A stretch of 64,000 bases of DNA. It comes from Bacteroidota bacterium. Its GTDB lineage: Bacteria; Bacteroidota; Bacteroidia; B-17B0; Aurantibacillaceae. The notes beneath the pieces are model-generated. The model was given only the letters and a program-made list of their open reading frames with translations. It was not told the origin of the DNA and searched no databases. The stretch spans positions 1 through 64,000 of the forward strand of contig JAAFIQ010000014.1 in the NCBI GenBank assembly GCA_013298715.1, in the 5' to 3' direction. Shown in pieces: positions 47,601 through 57,567 of this stretch (position 1 is the first letter of the stretch; each line of letters begins with the position of its first letter). Made by a program: the position numbers and the translations under genes.

Positions 47601-50235
47601 TTTTTCATGCGATAAAGAAAAATACAGTACTGGTGAAAACGTAAAACTTTCCTTCCCTTCTCCATCAGAAGGATTGGCGCTAGTAAGCATAGAATCTGTT
47701 ACCAAAGTGATTAAGAAATTTTGGATTCCTACCAAGAAAGGAGAAACTACCTATCAATTCCCAGTTACAGCAGATATGACTCCCAATGCCTATGTGCATG
47801 TTACCTTAATGCAACCCCATGCCAATACAAAAAACGATTTACCTATTCGCATGTATGGTTTAGTGCCTATAAGCGTTGATAATCCTGCAACTCATTTATT
47901 CCCTGAAATAAAAATGAATGATGTGATAAAACCAGAAAGTATAACGCATATAAAAATAAAAGAAAAAACAGGTAAAAAAATGACTTATACTGTTGCAATG
48001 GTTGATGAAGGGTTATTAGACTTAACACGCTATAAAACACCGCAACCACACACTACATTTTATGCCAAAGAAGCATTAGGCGTAAAAACGTGGGACATGT
48101 TTAATTCGGTTATTGGAGCGTTTGCAGGCAAACTAGATAAATTAATAAGCATTGGCGGAGATGGTGATGGTGCTGGCGGGAAAGGGATTAAAGCAAATAG
48201 ATTTAATCCAATGGTTAAATTTATGGGACCTTTTGTTTTAGAAGCTGGTTCAGAAAATGAACATAAAATCGAAATTCCAAATTATGTGGGTTCGGTAAGA
48301 GTAATGGTAGTTGCAAATTACAACGGCGCGTATGGTAGTTCTGAAAAAGCTGTTGCTGTTAGAAAACCTTTAATGGTGCTTGCTACACTACCTCGCGTGT
48401 TGGGACCAAAAGAAACCGTGAGCCTACCTGTAACTATTTTCGCAATGGAAAAACACGTGAAAGATGTAAAAGTAAATATTGAAGTAAATAATTTATTGTT
48501 GCCAGAAGGTGCTATTGAGCAAACTATTCATTTTAGTGAAGTTGGCGATGAGGTTATAAACTTTAAATTAAATGTTGCCGAAAAAACTGGCATAGCAAAA
48601 GTAAAGGTTACTGCAATTAGCGGAAAAGAAAAAGCAACACAAGAAATAGAATTAGATGTAAGGACTGCAAACCCAAAAGTTGTAGAAGGTTTTGAAACAG
48701 TTGTTGAATCAGGCAATACATGGGATGCGGCTGTTGCTTTGAAAGGGGTTTATGGAACAAACAAAGTAACATTAGAGCTTTCAAGTATACCAGCATTGGG
48801 ATTAGAAAAACGATTGGATTATTTAATTCAATACCCACATGGTTGTATTGAACAAACAATATCATCAATTTTTCCGCAACTATTTGTAATTAATTTAATG
48901 GAGTTAAACGCAGAGCAAAAGAAAAAAATTAATGCGCATGTTAAAGCAGGATTAAAACGTTTACAGTTGTTTCAAACAGCTAATGGTGGCTTTTCTTATT
49001 GGCCAGGTGAAGCTTACGAAAGTGATTGGGGCAGTAACTATGCAGGACATTTTATGATTGAGGCAGAAAAAGCGGGTTTTAGTTTGCCTGTGAATATGAA
49101 AAGCAAATGGATTAATTACCAACAAAGTCAAGCAAAAAATTGGTCAATGTCTAACACAACTTATTCTCATCCTCATGGTTCTGAGTCTAATCAACTCATT
49201 CAAGCATATAGGCTGTATGTGTTGGCGCTTAGTGGTAATGCAGAATTGGGAGCAATGAACAGATTGCGTGAAGAAAAAAATGTAGCCCTAGCCGCCAAAT
49301 GGCGATTAGCAGCAGCTTATGAACTAATTGGTCAGCACGAGGTAGCCTTGCAATTAATAAAAGGCTTACCTATTAAAGTTAATCCTTATAAAGAATTAAC
49401 ATGTGCTTATGGTTCTGAAAGAAGGGATGCCGCAATGATTTTGGAAACATTGAGTTTATTAAATGAAAATTTTAAAGCAAATGAAATTGCAAAAGAAGTA
49501 ACCTTGAACTTAAATTCTGATAAATGGATGAGTACACAAGAAACTGCTTACTCCTTATTGGCTATGTGTGTGTATGCAGGTGTGAAGAATACCACTACGG
49601 AGTTAAATTTTTCTTATTCATTAAATGGCGGTGCTGAAACAAACAAAAGTGCGAATAGTAGAATTAGTCAAGTTAAATTTTCTGATGCGGAAATAAATAA
49701 AACGGCTACAATCAAGTTTAAAAACACTGGGAAATCGAAATTATATGCAAAACTACTTGTTGAGGGTGTTCCGTTAATAGATGATAAATCAAGTAGCGCA
49801 AATAATTTAAAAATGGAGGTCGTTTACAAGAATATGAAAGGCCAAGTAATACAACCAGATAAAATTATTCAAGGCACCGATTTTATGGCAGTAGTAACTA
49901 TTTCAAACCTAGGCACAAAAGGTAATTTACATGAAATGGCCTTGAATCAAATTTTTCCGAGTGGTTGGGAGATTCATAACAGTAGAATGGATGATAACGG
50001 TACAGCGAGCATGGCAAGGTATGAGGATATAAGGGATGATAGAGTTTTCAGTTATTATGAATTAAGTAAAAATACCAGCAAAACATTTGTTGTAAAATTA
50101 AATGCAACATACTTAGGAAAATTTTATTTACCAACAGTATACAGCGAAGCCATGTATGATAATTTAATTAATGCTAAAGTGCCAGGCAGATGGGTAGAGG
50201 TGGTGAAGGAGGATGTAACCGTTGCAAAGAAGTAG
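44620..50235 (+). CDS. Bacterial alpha-2-macroglobulin family lipoprotein
   Basis: Lipobox VIQACSQ; MG2-like GERGVWRPGDSLYLNFIL; thioester motif YPHGCIEQTISSIFPQL. Start taken at MKKLNGICV. Confidence 0.9.
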   Translation: MKKLNGICVLLISVITFFVIQACSQFRPKVKDINPAFGQYISGYTSGMVSRKTTIRIELTNSFTFASTKKNGVAQTTLAINAILPDSNLVKDIFSFSPSIKGRTIWVSDRVIEFIPDNPLAINQFYQAEFKLDELLDVSSEFETFHFQFSTFPQNLFVTTDGLRAYDEYNIEWQKISGKITTSDYEDTAAIRKTITAKQDGKLLPIDLAFSYTANEYYFQIDSIERRTRAGKVTVSWDGALINAQQKGSKEIIVPGLGDFSVTEAKVIDNEDQHIEITLSDPIYYNQNLKGIIALAGIDNLTYAIEANIVKVFLPNRIVGVKELNVNTGIKNFKGYKMNNAFITVLEFQEPRPLVRIKGNGCILPNSNGLIFPFEAISLKAVDVRIVKIYENNVHQFLQVNDLNGESGLARVGKVITEKKIDLNTDKRINLKQWNTHVIDLGKLITPDPGSIYRVSIKYNKSYALCDCDTTENTSSNETGLLSSLRDSWNEDDWHSYSFENGYDTWDYSDNYEPCNENYYYGKAVSRNILASDIGLIYKLDDNKTAHAFATNMVTAKPLAGTVIEYYDYTKQLIGSGTCDASGMLAVQLKRKPFLMLAKYGKQRGYLKLQDGEANSLSKFDVDGEVVQKGIKGFIYGERGVWRPGDSLYLNFILEDKENGLPQNHPVKFELQDPNGQIIYQTTKTNHVNRTYSFRISTSTEAITGNYNATVKVGNRTFSENIKIETIKPNRLKINLNFGDNVLADTTAKLQVKWLHGAIAKNLHALVNVSVNQTKTTFVSYSDYVFDSPLRNYYSDADYVFDGNLNDKGEATIKTSLSKKIAAPGMLRATYITKVFEEGGDFSIDRFTTKYSPYNTYVGLHVPKNKGYDEALETGVNYKFDVATVNRLGKPAQAKKLQIKIYKMEWRWWYEKGSEELSSYISRSSTIVLKDTLLKSIDGKATFNFKVNYPEYGRYLITATDLEGGHQTGQVIYIDWPYWNRANRSENENASMLNFSCDKEKYSTGENVKLSFPSPSEGLALVSIESVTKVIKKFWIPTKKGETTYQFPVTADMTPNAYVHVTLMQPHANTKNDLPIRMYGLVPISVDNPATHLFPEIKMNDVIKPESITHIKIKEKTGKKMTYTVAMVDEGLLDLTRYKTPQPHTTFYAKEALGVKTWDMFNSVIGAFAGKLDKLISIGGDGDGAGGKGIKANRFNPMVKFMGPFVLEAGSENEHKIEIPNYVGSVRVMVVANYNGAYGSSEKAVAVRKPLMVLATLPRVLGPKETVSLPVTIFAMEKHVKDVKVNIEVNNLLLPEGAIEQTIHFSEVGDEVINFKLNVAEKTGIAKVKVTAISGKEKATQEIELDVRTANPKVVEGFETVVESGNTWDAAVALKGVYGTNKVTLELSSIPALGLEKRLDYLIQYPHGCIEQTISSIFPQLFVINLMELNAEQKKKINAHVKAGLKRLQLFQTANGGFSYWPGEAYESDWGSNYAGHFMIEAEKAGFSLPVNMKSKWINYQQSQAKNWSMSNTTYSHPHGSESNQLIQAYRLYVLALSGNAELGAMNRLREEKNVALAAKWRLAAAYELIGQHEVALQLIKGLPIKVNPYKELTCAYGSERRDAAMILETLSLLNENFKANEIAKEVTLNLNSDKWMSTQETAYSLLAMCVYAGVKNTTTELNFSYSLNGGAETNKSANSRISQVKFSDAEINKTATIKFKNTGKSKLYAKLLVEGVPLIDDKSSSANNLKMEVVYKNMKGQVIQPDKIIQGTDFMAVVTISNLGTKGNLHEMALNQIFPSGWEIHNSRMDDNGTASMARYEDIRDDRVFSYYELSKNTSKTFVVKLNATYLGKFYLPTVYSEAMYDNLINAKVPGRWVEVVKEDVTVAKK

Positions 50236-50269
50236 TTAAAAAGAATTTTGGAAAGGAGGTGTATAATTT

Positions 50270-50416
50270 ATGAGTAAAGTAAATCAAAATAGTAGAGGAG
50301 ATAATAGTCAACGTTCTATTGTAAAGAATCCCAATAATAATGACTATAAACTGAACAACGATAAGAGATCAGTTCAATTAAATAACACTAAAGCAACTTC
50401 AAAAAAAGGAAAGTAG
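50270..50416 (+). CDS. 48-aa Asn/Lys-rich small protein preceded by a strong Shine-Dalgarno
   Basis: Not in the ORF track. MSKVNQNSRGDNSQRSIVKNPNNNDYKLNNDKRSVQLNNTKATSKKGK*; GAAAGGAGGTG ends 9 nt upstream of the ATG. Confidence 0.55.
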   Translation: MSKVNQNSRGDNSQRSIVKNPNNNDYKLNNDKRSVQLNNTKATSKKGK

Positions 50417-50462
50417 TTAAACCACTAAAGAGGGGGCGCAAGTCCTATCTGCATTTAGTTCA

Positions 50463-51065
50463 ATGCAAATGAAAAAAAGAATAAAAATAGTTGTTATACT
50501 AGTAAGCCTTGTGGCGCTTTCTTATGGCGTTTTTAAATTTGTTACCAACATCAATCCAAACCCAAAACATTTTGTTGGTGAAAAATTAGATAGCTTGCAT
50601 GGTGTTTATGTTTTTTACAATGGTGGTATTGGAAATGTTGAAGGACGTAACCTTGCTGCAGATGGCTACAATTTAGGTTTGAGGTATCAATGTGTGGAAT
50701 TTGTTAAACGTTATTACTACCAACATTTCAACCATAAAATGCCTGACACTTATGGTAATGCAAAAGATTTTTTCGATACCAATGTTTTAGATGGAAAGCT
50801 AAACACGAAGCGTGATTTAATTCAGTTTACAAATCCTAGTATAACACAACCACAAATAGGCGATTTGCTTATCATGGCTGGAAATGGAGGAAATCCATAC
50901 GGACACGTAGCAATTATTTCTGAAGTTAATTCTAGTTCTATAGAAATAATTCAACAAAACCCAGGCCCATATGCCGATTCAAGAGCTACGTTTTCGTTAA
51001 GTAAAAATAACATTACTTTTTTGATTGAAAGCGATAGAATATTGGGATGGCTTAGAATGAAGTAG
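50463..51065 (+). CDS. CHAP-domain amidase/peptidase, membrane anchored
   Basis: RYQCVEFVKRYYYQHF catalytic Cys region; PQIGDLLIMAGNGGNPYGHVAIISEVN catalytic His region; N-terminal TM. Confidence 0.85.
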   Translation: MQMKKRIKIVVILVSLVALSYGVFKFVTNINPNPKHFVGEKLDSLHGVYVFYNGGIGNVEGRNLAADGYNLGLRYQCVEFVKRYYYQHFNHKMPDTYGNAKDFFDTNVLDGKLNTKRDLIQFTNPSITQPQIGDLLIMAGNGGNPYGHVAIISEVNSSSIEIIQQNPGPYADSRATFSLSKNNITFLIESDRILGWLRMK

Positions 51066-51075
51066 AATTAATTTT

Positions 51076-51819
51076 TTACAACTCCTCTAACATTTTAATT
51101 ACCTCAGGTCGTTTTCTTGTAGATACGGGAACAGTGCTTCCATCGGTCATGCTTATATAGCCGCCATCTGTTTTTACAAATTCTTTAATGTATTTTGTAT
51201 TTACTAAATGCGATTGATGTACTCTGTAAAACCCTTGTTCACTCAATAAATCTTCAAATTCTTTTAGTGTTTTTGTAACCAACATTTTTTTACCATTCGT
51301 AAAAAAGAATTCAGTATAATTTACATTGCTTTCGCAACGAATAATATCGCTTATGTTTACAATATGTATTTTGTCTTGCGAATGTAGCGCCAAACGTTGA
51401 TGCGCTTTATGTGTATTTTTTAAAGTTTCGTTTAGTAATTTATAGTTTGCATTTTCGTTTGGTCTTTGTAACTTAAATTTTTCTAAAGCGCTTACTAATT
51501 CGTCTGGGTCTACCGGTTTTAATAAGTAGTCTATTGCAGCATAACGAAAAGCTTTAATGGCATGCGCATCAGAAGCAGTTATAAAAATTATTTTAAAATT
51601 AATTTCACCTAAAATGTCTAGTAAATCAAAGCCACTCCCATCTTGCATTTGTATATCTAAAAACAAAATATCTGGTTTTGTGGTTTTTAAAAGTTTCGCG
51701 CCTTCTACTACACCGTTAGCTTCACCAATTATTGTAATATCTGGAGCGTAAACATTCAAATCTTTTTTTAAGGTTATGCGTGCTTGTTCTATATCGTCTA
51801 TTATAATTGCTTTAATCAT
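51076..51819 (-). CDS. LytTR family response regulator
   Basis: KAIIIDDIEQARITLKKDL receiver, ILFLDIQMQDGSGFDLL; LytTR region FYRVHQSHLVNTKYIKEF. Confidence 0.92.
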   Translation of the reverse strand: MIKAIIIDDIEQARITLKKDLNVYAPDITIIGEANGVVEGAKLLKTTKPDILFLDIQMQDGSGFDLLDILGEINFKIIFITASDAHAIKAFRYAAIDYLLKPVDPDELVSALEKFKLQRPNENANYKLLNETLKNTHKAHQRLALHSQDKIHIVNISDIIRCESNVNYTEFFFTNGKKMLVTKTLKEFEDLLSEQGFYRVHQSHLVNTKYIKEFVKTDGGYISMTDGSTVPVSTRKRPEVIKMLEEL

Positions 51820-51830
51820 ATACTTGTTTT

Positions 51831-54800
51831 TTATCCTAACGGAATTCTAATTATCACTTTCGTTCCTGTTGCATGATTTTCTTCGTCATACAAATCTACT
51901 ATTTCAAGCGAATTGGTAAAAGCACTACTTTGCATTAAATCTAATCGTTCTTGGGTAACAATTAAAGCAGTAGATTGGTGGTAAGTTTCTTTACTCTTTT
52001 CATTTAGTTCACTCGCTTTTTTTCTGCCAATTCCATTATCAAGTACAACACATTCTAATACGTCATTTTCTTCCATAAAACTTATATGTATGCACCCTCT
52101 TTTTTTGTTGTCATACTTTAAACCGTGTTTAATCGCATTTTCTATGAAGGGTTGCAACAACATTGGCGGAACTTTTATGTAGTCCTTTTCAATTTTATTA
52201 TCAACTGTTATTTGATAATCAAACCTATCACCATTACAAAATTTTTCAATGAGTAAATAATTTTCTAAAGTATTTATTTCTTCTTCTAAAGTAATACTAC
52301 TTTGCCTTGAATTATCCAGTATTTGGCGCATTAACCTAGAAAACTTAGCTAAATAATATCTGGCTTTTTGCTCATTATCTGTTCCAATTTGCGATTGTAT
52401 TGAGTTTAATGCATTAAAAATAAAATGAGGATTCATTTGCAAGCGCAATGCTTTTTGTTCGAGTTCTAGTACTTCTTTTTCGAGCAATGTTTTTTTCTGA
52501 GCTTCAGCAGCCTTTGATTTAACAAGATTCACACGCCACTTAAAGATGAAAATCACTAAGGCTATACTAGCTAGTGCAACAAGAAGAATAAACCACCACC
52601 TTAACCAATACGGTGGAGCAATGTAAAATTTAATAGTTGCAGGATTTTTATTCCAAACGCCATCTTCGTTACATGCTTTTACTTTAAATACATAATTGCC
52701 ATAACTTAAATTTGGATACGAAAAAGTATGCTGCGTTGAAACTGGCGACCAGTCTTTATCAAATCCTTCAAGCATCCATTGGTATTTTACTGCGTAGGGA
52801 TTACTAAAATTTATTGAAATAAAATCGAAGGTTAAATGATTTTGATTGTAGGGAAGATTAAGGTTAGAAACCTTATTCCAATCACCAATAAAATTTTTAT
52901 AACTTGTATTTGAAATTGGTTCGTAAAACAACTTCACATTAGTAATACTTGTAATTGGCTCGTTTAAATTTAATACGGTGTTTGCTGGATTATACTTAAT
53001 TAAACCGTTTATGGTGCCAAACCAAATACTACCATCCTCATCTTTAAAAACAGCATTTTGACAAGTTTCAATTCCTGTAAATCCTTCACCTTTGCCGTAA
53101 TGTTTAATTTCTTTAATAGTCGATTCTTTATCCAAAAATAAATGGTCCAAGCCCGTTTCGCTTCCAGCTAAAATGTTTCCATTGTTATCTTTACTAATTA
53201 AATAGATATTGGATGAGGTTAATCCTTTCGTGTGATTGTAGTTTTTTATTTTTAATTCGTTATTCAGTTCTATGCAGGCTAATCCTTCGCCAGCTGTGCC
53301 CACCCATAAATTTCCATTATTGTCGTTTTCTAAACATTTAATGTTGTTCGAGGGCAATCCCTCTCTTTTGGTAAAAGATTTATCCAGAAGCCTATTTTTA
53401 ATAATTCTTCCAATTCCTTCTGTTTCTGTGCCATACCATAAGCCGTGCTTATTATCTTGCAATAAACATGTAATCCTATTTGATAGTAAACCATCCTTAA
53501 CTGTATAATTAATTAAGTTAATTTTTTCATTATTAAATGTTAGTTTGTAAATGCCAGAGCCAGCGGTAGCAACCCATAAATTTTCATTTTCATCTGTTGT
53601 CATTGCTCTTATATATTTTTTATCAAGCCCTTCAACTTTTTTAAATTCAAAACCATTATAAGAAAATAATCCTTCACCATCTGCACCAAAATATAACGTC
53701 CCATCTTTACTTTGCGCAATGGCTTTTATTTTAGCATTAATAAAGCCATTTGTGGCATTGTAGTTATAAAACTTAGAGCTGTCGTAAAGTGAAATTCCTT
53801 TATCTGCAGTTCCAATCCATAAGCGTTTATTATTATCTCTAAAAACACTGTAAACAAAATTTCCTGCCATGCCTGATGATTTATCAAACACTGTGAATTG
53901 TTTTCCAAAATAATTGCAAATACCACCGCCCGATGTACCAAACCAGTAATTACCACTTTTGTCTTTTATGGCGCACCTTACATGGTTGTTACTCAATCCT
54001 TCCTGTTCAGTTAACCAAGTAAATAGTTTAGTACGTGTATTATACTGAGCAACACCACTATTCAAGGTAGTTAACCAAACATTATCATTATCCATACAAA
54101 AGTTCAAAACCGTTTGTTTGTATAACTCTTGCTTTAAATCTATTCTGTAAAATTTTTTGTGATTAAACAGGTAGGCACCATCACCATAAGTGCCAATCCA
54201 AATAGTACCATTTAAATCCTGACTAATACAAGTAACGGAGTTGTTATTAAAGCCATCTTCTTTAGTAAATTTTTTTAATGAAAATTGACTATTGATTTCT
54301 GAAATTTTACCAAGTCCTTCTGAACTACCAAACCAAATAACTCCATCATTATCGGCAAAAATTGAAAGAACTGAAATTTTTCTATAGTTTAACTCATCAG
54401 TTACGTAATGTATTCCTTTTTCATCAATCATTACAACTCCCATATTAGTAGCTAGCCATTTTCTATTTTTTTTATCAATAGATATTCCATAAATAGTAAC
54501 TTGGTCATTAATAGTTTTTAAGTTTATTTTTTTAAACGTTATTCCATTATAAACTGATACGCCGTTGTTTGTACCAATCCATAAATTATGATTTAAATCT
54601 TCTTGAATAGAAAAAATGTAATTATTCGTAAGACCATCTTTTACAGTAAATGTTTTAAACTCTATGCCATCGTATCTTGTAATACCACCACCTCTGGTAC
54701 CTAACCATAAATAGCCTCGGGAATCTTGCAACAATGAATAAACTTGCGATTGGGCCACACCGTCTTTTACAGAATAGTTGTGAAAGTTGTACTGTTGACC

Positions 54801-54980
54801 TAAAAATGGTTGAGACAAAATAAGTAGCAAAAAAACAATACTGTTTTTAAAAATTAAATTCTTTTTCTCCAATACAATACAGGTAAATTTTACTGTTAAG
54901 AATAGATTTGCCAACGGTGGAACTAACAAGCTTAACACAACATTTGTTAAAAAATTCCTTATAGAATTGGGAATAAACAT
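51831..54980 (-). CDS. Two-component beta-propeller sensor histidine kinase (LytS-type HK, Y_Y_Y domain)
   Basis: Repeated DxxGxLWxGTxGxG propeller motifs; YPNLSYGNYVFKVKACN; LRLQMNPHFIFNALNSIQSQI HK motif. The true start may be a TTG before EKKNLIFKN. Confidence 0.9.
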   Translation of the reverse strand: MFIPNSIRNFLTNVVLSLLVPPLANLFLTVKFTCIVLEKKNLIFKNSIVFLLLILSQPFLGQQYNFHNYSVKDGVAQSQVYSLLQDSRGYLWLGTRGGGITRYDGIEFKTFTVKDGLTNNYIFSIQEDLNHNLWIGTNNGVSVYNGITFKKINLKTINDQVTIYGISIDKKNRKWLATNMGVVMIDEKGIHYVTDELNYRKISVLSIFADNDGVIWFGSSEGLGKISEINSQFSLKKFTKEDGFNNNSVTCISQDLNGTIWIGTYGDGAYLFNHKKFYRIDLKQELYKQTVLNFCMDNDNVWLTTLNSGVAQYNTRTKLFTWLTEQEGLSNNHVRCAIKDKSGNYWFGTSGGGICNYFGKQFTVFDKSSGMAGNFVYSVFRDNNKRLWIGTADKGISLYDSSKFYNYNATNGFINAKIKAIAQSKDGTLYFGADGEGLFSYNGFEFKKVEGLDKKYIRAMTTDENENLWVATAGSGIYKLTFNNEKINLINYTVKDGLLSNRITCLLQDNKHGLWYGTETEGIGRIIKNRLLDKSFTKREGLPSNNIKCLENDNNGNLWVGTAGEGLACIELNNELKIKNYNHTKGLTSSNIYLISKDNNGNILAGSETGLDHLFLDKESTIKEIKHYGKGEGFTGIETCQNAVFKDEDGSIWFGTINGLIKYNPANTVLNLNEPITSITNVKLFYEPISNTSYKNFIGDWNKVSNLNLPYNQNHLTFDFISINFSNPYAVKYQWMLEGFDKDWSPVSTQHTFSYPNLSYGNYVFKVKACNEDGVWNKNPATIKFYIAPPYWLRWWFILLVALASIALVIFIFKWRVNLVKSKAAEAQKKTLLEKEVLELEQKALRLQMNPHFIFNALNSIQSQIGTDNEQKARYYLAKFSRLMRQILDNSRQSSITLEEEINTLENYLLIEKFCNGDRFDYQITVDNKIEKDYIKVPPMLLQPFIENAIKHGLKYDNKKRGCIHISFMEENDVLECVVLDNGIGRKKASELNEKSKETYHQSTALIVTQERLDLMQSSAFTNSLEIVDLYDEENHATGTKVIIRIPLG

Positions 54981-55086
54981 TTAATCAAATATAGAAAACA
55001 CTTTCAATTAAATTAACAGCGAATAATAAAAGCCTCAAATTTTCTTTAAACCTAAGAGTAATTTTGAACATGATTAGTAAAAAGCA

Positions 55087-57504
55087 ATGTTACCACAATT
55101 AGAAGTATTAAGAAGTTCGACTACGTTTTTAGTTTACAAAAGAGTTAAGGGATTTTTGTTTTACATATTTACAGTGCTTAAATATTGGAAGAAGCGCATA
55201 CTACTAGTTGGCTTTACGATTTTTATAATATGGTATATTAATTGCTTACCAAGCGTGTTGTTTAATTGTCCTTATTCAACTGTATTGTTTGATGGGAATG
55301 GAAATTTGTTAGGTGCTAAAATTGCTAAAGACGGGCAATGGAGATTTAAAGCCGAGAAAACTATTCCAGAAAAAATGGAAAAATGTTTAATTGAATTTGA
55401 GGATAGGAATTTTTATAAACATTATGGTATCAGTGCAAAAGGTATTGGAAGAGCTATTTACCAAAACATTAAAAGTAAGAAGGTGGTAAGTGGCGGAAGC
55501 ACATTAACCATGCAAGTTGCAAGAATGATGCGTAAAAATCCACCACGTACAGTTGCTGAAAAAATTATTGAAATGATAATTGCTACAAGGTTAGAAATAA
55601 GGTATAGCAAAAAGGAATTATTAAAAAATTATTTAGCTAACGCTCCTTTCGGAAATAACGTAGTTGGCATGGAAGCTGCTGCTTGGCGTTATTTTGGTAG
55701 AAAGCCAGAGCAATTAAGTTGGGCGGAAAGCGCTATGTTGGCAGTATTGCCTAATGCCCCGGGACTAATTTATCCTGGAAGAAATCACCAACGATTATTA
55801 GAAAAGCGTAACCGATTATTAAAACGTTTATTCGAAGCCAAACAGTTTGATAAAACAACATATAACCTATCTCTGCAAGAACCCTTGCCTAATAAACCAT
55901 TACCACTACCTCAATTCGCGCCACATTTGCTCAATAAATTTATAAAAGATGGCTACGAAGGAAAAACAATTTATTCAAGTATTGATTATAATCTACAATT
56001 AAAAGCAATTGAGTTGATAAACGCGCACAGTTTAATACTTCAGCAAAACAAAATTTACAATGGAGCATTACTAATAACATCCGTTAAAACAGGAAAAATT
56101 TTAGCGTATGTTGGTAATACAAATTTAATAGATGCAGAACAAGGTTGTGCTGTAGATTGCATACAGGCTGCAAGAAGTACTGGAAGTATTTTAAAGCCAT
56201 TTCTATTTGAAAAATGTTTAGAAGACGGTTTAATAACACCAACAACTCTGCTTCCTGATATTCCTACTCAGTATGGAAGTTTTTCTCCAAAAAATTTTAC
56301 TAAACAATACGATGGCGCAATACCCGCAAATAAGGCCTTGGCGCGAAGTTTAAATATTCCTATGGTACGGTTATTAAATGAATATGGTTTAGAGAAATTT
56401 CACCGAGAGTTAAAATTAATGGGATTAACCACATTGAAGCGAAATGCCAAACATTACGGTTTATCTTTAATATTGGGAGGTGCAGAGGCAAAGCTATGGG
56501 ATTTGAATTTGGCGTACACACAAATGGCGCAGCAGTTGAAGTATAATGCCACAAAAAAAATAACTTTTCTCAAAGATGAAACGGATAAAAAAACGAAAAC
56601 GCAAGTAATTAAAATGGATGAAGGCTGCATTTACGCAACGTTTGAGGCTATGGTGGATGCCAACCGACCCGATGAAGATGGTAATTGGCGCGCCTTTTCG
56701 TCGCAACAAAAAATTGCATGGAAAACAGGAACAAGTTTTGGATACAGAGATGCATGGGCTATTGGAGTAACTCCAGATTACGTAGTATCTATATGGGTTG
56801 GAAACGCAGACGGAGAAGGCAGACCTGGTCTAACTGGTTTAAACGCTGCGGCACCATTATTGTTTGATGTGTTTTCAAAATTGCCAACAACGGTTAATTG
56901 GTTTACAAAGCCAACAGATGAATTAGAAAAAGTTGCCATTTGCAGAGAGAGCGGTCATAGGGCATCATCTTTGTGTAATAATAGTGATATGATGCAAATT
57001 CCTAAACCATGTTTAAATACAATAGCTTGTCCTTACCATCAATTAGTTCATTTGAATGTGAGCAGAACTCACAGGGTAGATAGCGAGTGTGAGACAATTT
57101 TTAACATGCGCCACGAAGCTTGGTTTGTATTACCACCTTTAATTGAAAAGTATTATAAATTTAATCATCCAAACTACAAAGAGTTACCAAGTTATAAGTT
57201 AGAATGCATGGTTAAACTAGCAGATAAAGCAATGGCCTTGCTATATCCAAAACCCAATAGTAAAATTTATGTACCTATAGAAATTGATGGAAAAATAGGA
57301 AGAACAATTTTTGAGGCAACACACCGCAACTTAAACTCTAGTATCTATTGGCATTTAGATGATGCTTACATTGGCGAAACGAAGGAGATACATCAATTAG
57401 CCTTAAATCCTAGTGTTGGTAAACATAAATTACTACTTGTGGATGAAAACGGCATAAGCATACAACTGAAATTTGAAATATTAGGAAAAGATTTAGGTTT
57501 GTAA
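55087..57504 (+). CDS. pbpC: Penicillin-binding protein 1C
   Basis: FEDRNFYKHYGISAKGIGRAIYQNI...GGSTLTMQVARMMR GT51; ARSTGSILKPFLFE transpeptidase SxxK; AWKTGTSFGYRDAWAIGVTPDYVVSIWVGN. Confidence 0.93.
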   Translation: MLPQLEVLRSSTTFLVYKRVKGFLFYIFTVLKYWKKRILLVGFTIFIIWYINCLPSVLFNCPYSTVLFDGNGNLLGAKIAKDGQWRFKAEKTIPEKMEKCLIEFEDRNFYKHYGISAKGIGRAIYQNIKSKKVVSGGSTLTMQVARMMRKNPPRTVAEKIIEMIIATRLEIRYSKKELLKNYLANAPFGNNVVGMEAAAWRYFGRKPEQLSWAESAMLAVLPNAPGLIYPGRNHQRLLEKRNRLLKRLFEAKQFDKTTYNLSLQEPLPNKPLPLPQFAPHLLNKFIKDGYEGKTIYSSIDYNLQLKAIELINAHSLILQQNKIYNGALLITSVKTGKILAYVGNTNLIDAEQGCAVDCIQAARSTGSILKPFLFEKCLEDGLITPTTLLPDIPTQYGSFSPKNFTKQYDGAIPANKALARSLNIPMVRLLNEYGLEKFHRELKLMGLTTLKRNAKHYGLSLILGGAEAKLWDLNLAYTQMAQQLKYNATKKITFLKDETDKKTKTQVIKMDEGCIYATFEAMVDANRPDEDGNWRAFSSQQKIAWKTGTSFGYRDAWAIGVTPDYVVSIWVGNADGEGRPGLTGLNAAAPLLFDVFSKLPTTVNWFTKPTDELEKVAICRESGHRASSLCNNSDMMQIPKPCLNTIACPYHQLVHLNVSRTHRVDSECETIFNMRHEAWFVLPPLIEKYYKFNHPNYKELPSYKLECMVKLADKAMALLYPKPNSKIYVPIEIDGKIGRTIFEATHRNLNSSIYWHLDDAYIGETKEIHQLALNPSVGKHKLLLVDENGISIQLKFEILGKDLGL

Positions 57505-57531
57505 TTGATTAAAGATTTTGTGTCTTCTGCC

Positions 57532-57561
57532 AAACAGGAATTTAAAGGTTCCTGTTTTTTA
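57532..57561 (+). terminator. Rho-independent terminator of pbpC
   Basis: AAACAGGAA tttaaagg TTCCTGTTTTTT. Confidence 0.75.
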
Positions 57562-57567
57562 AACCTT

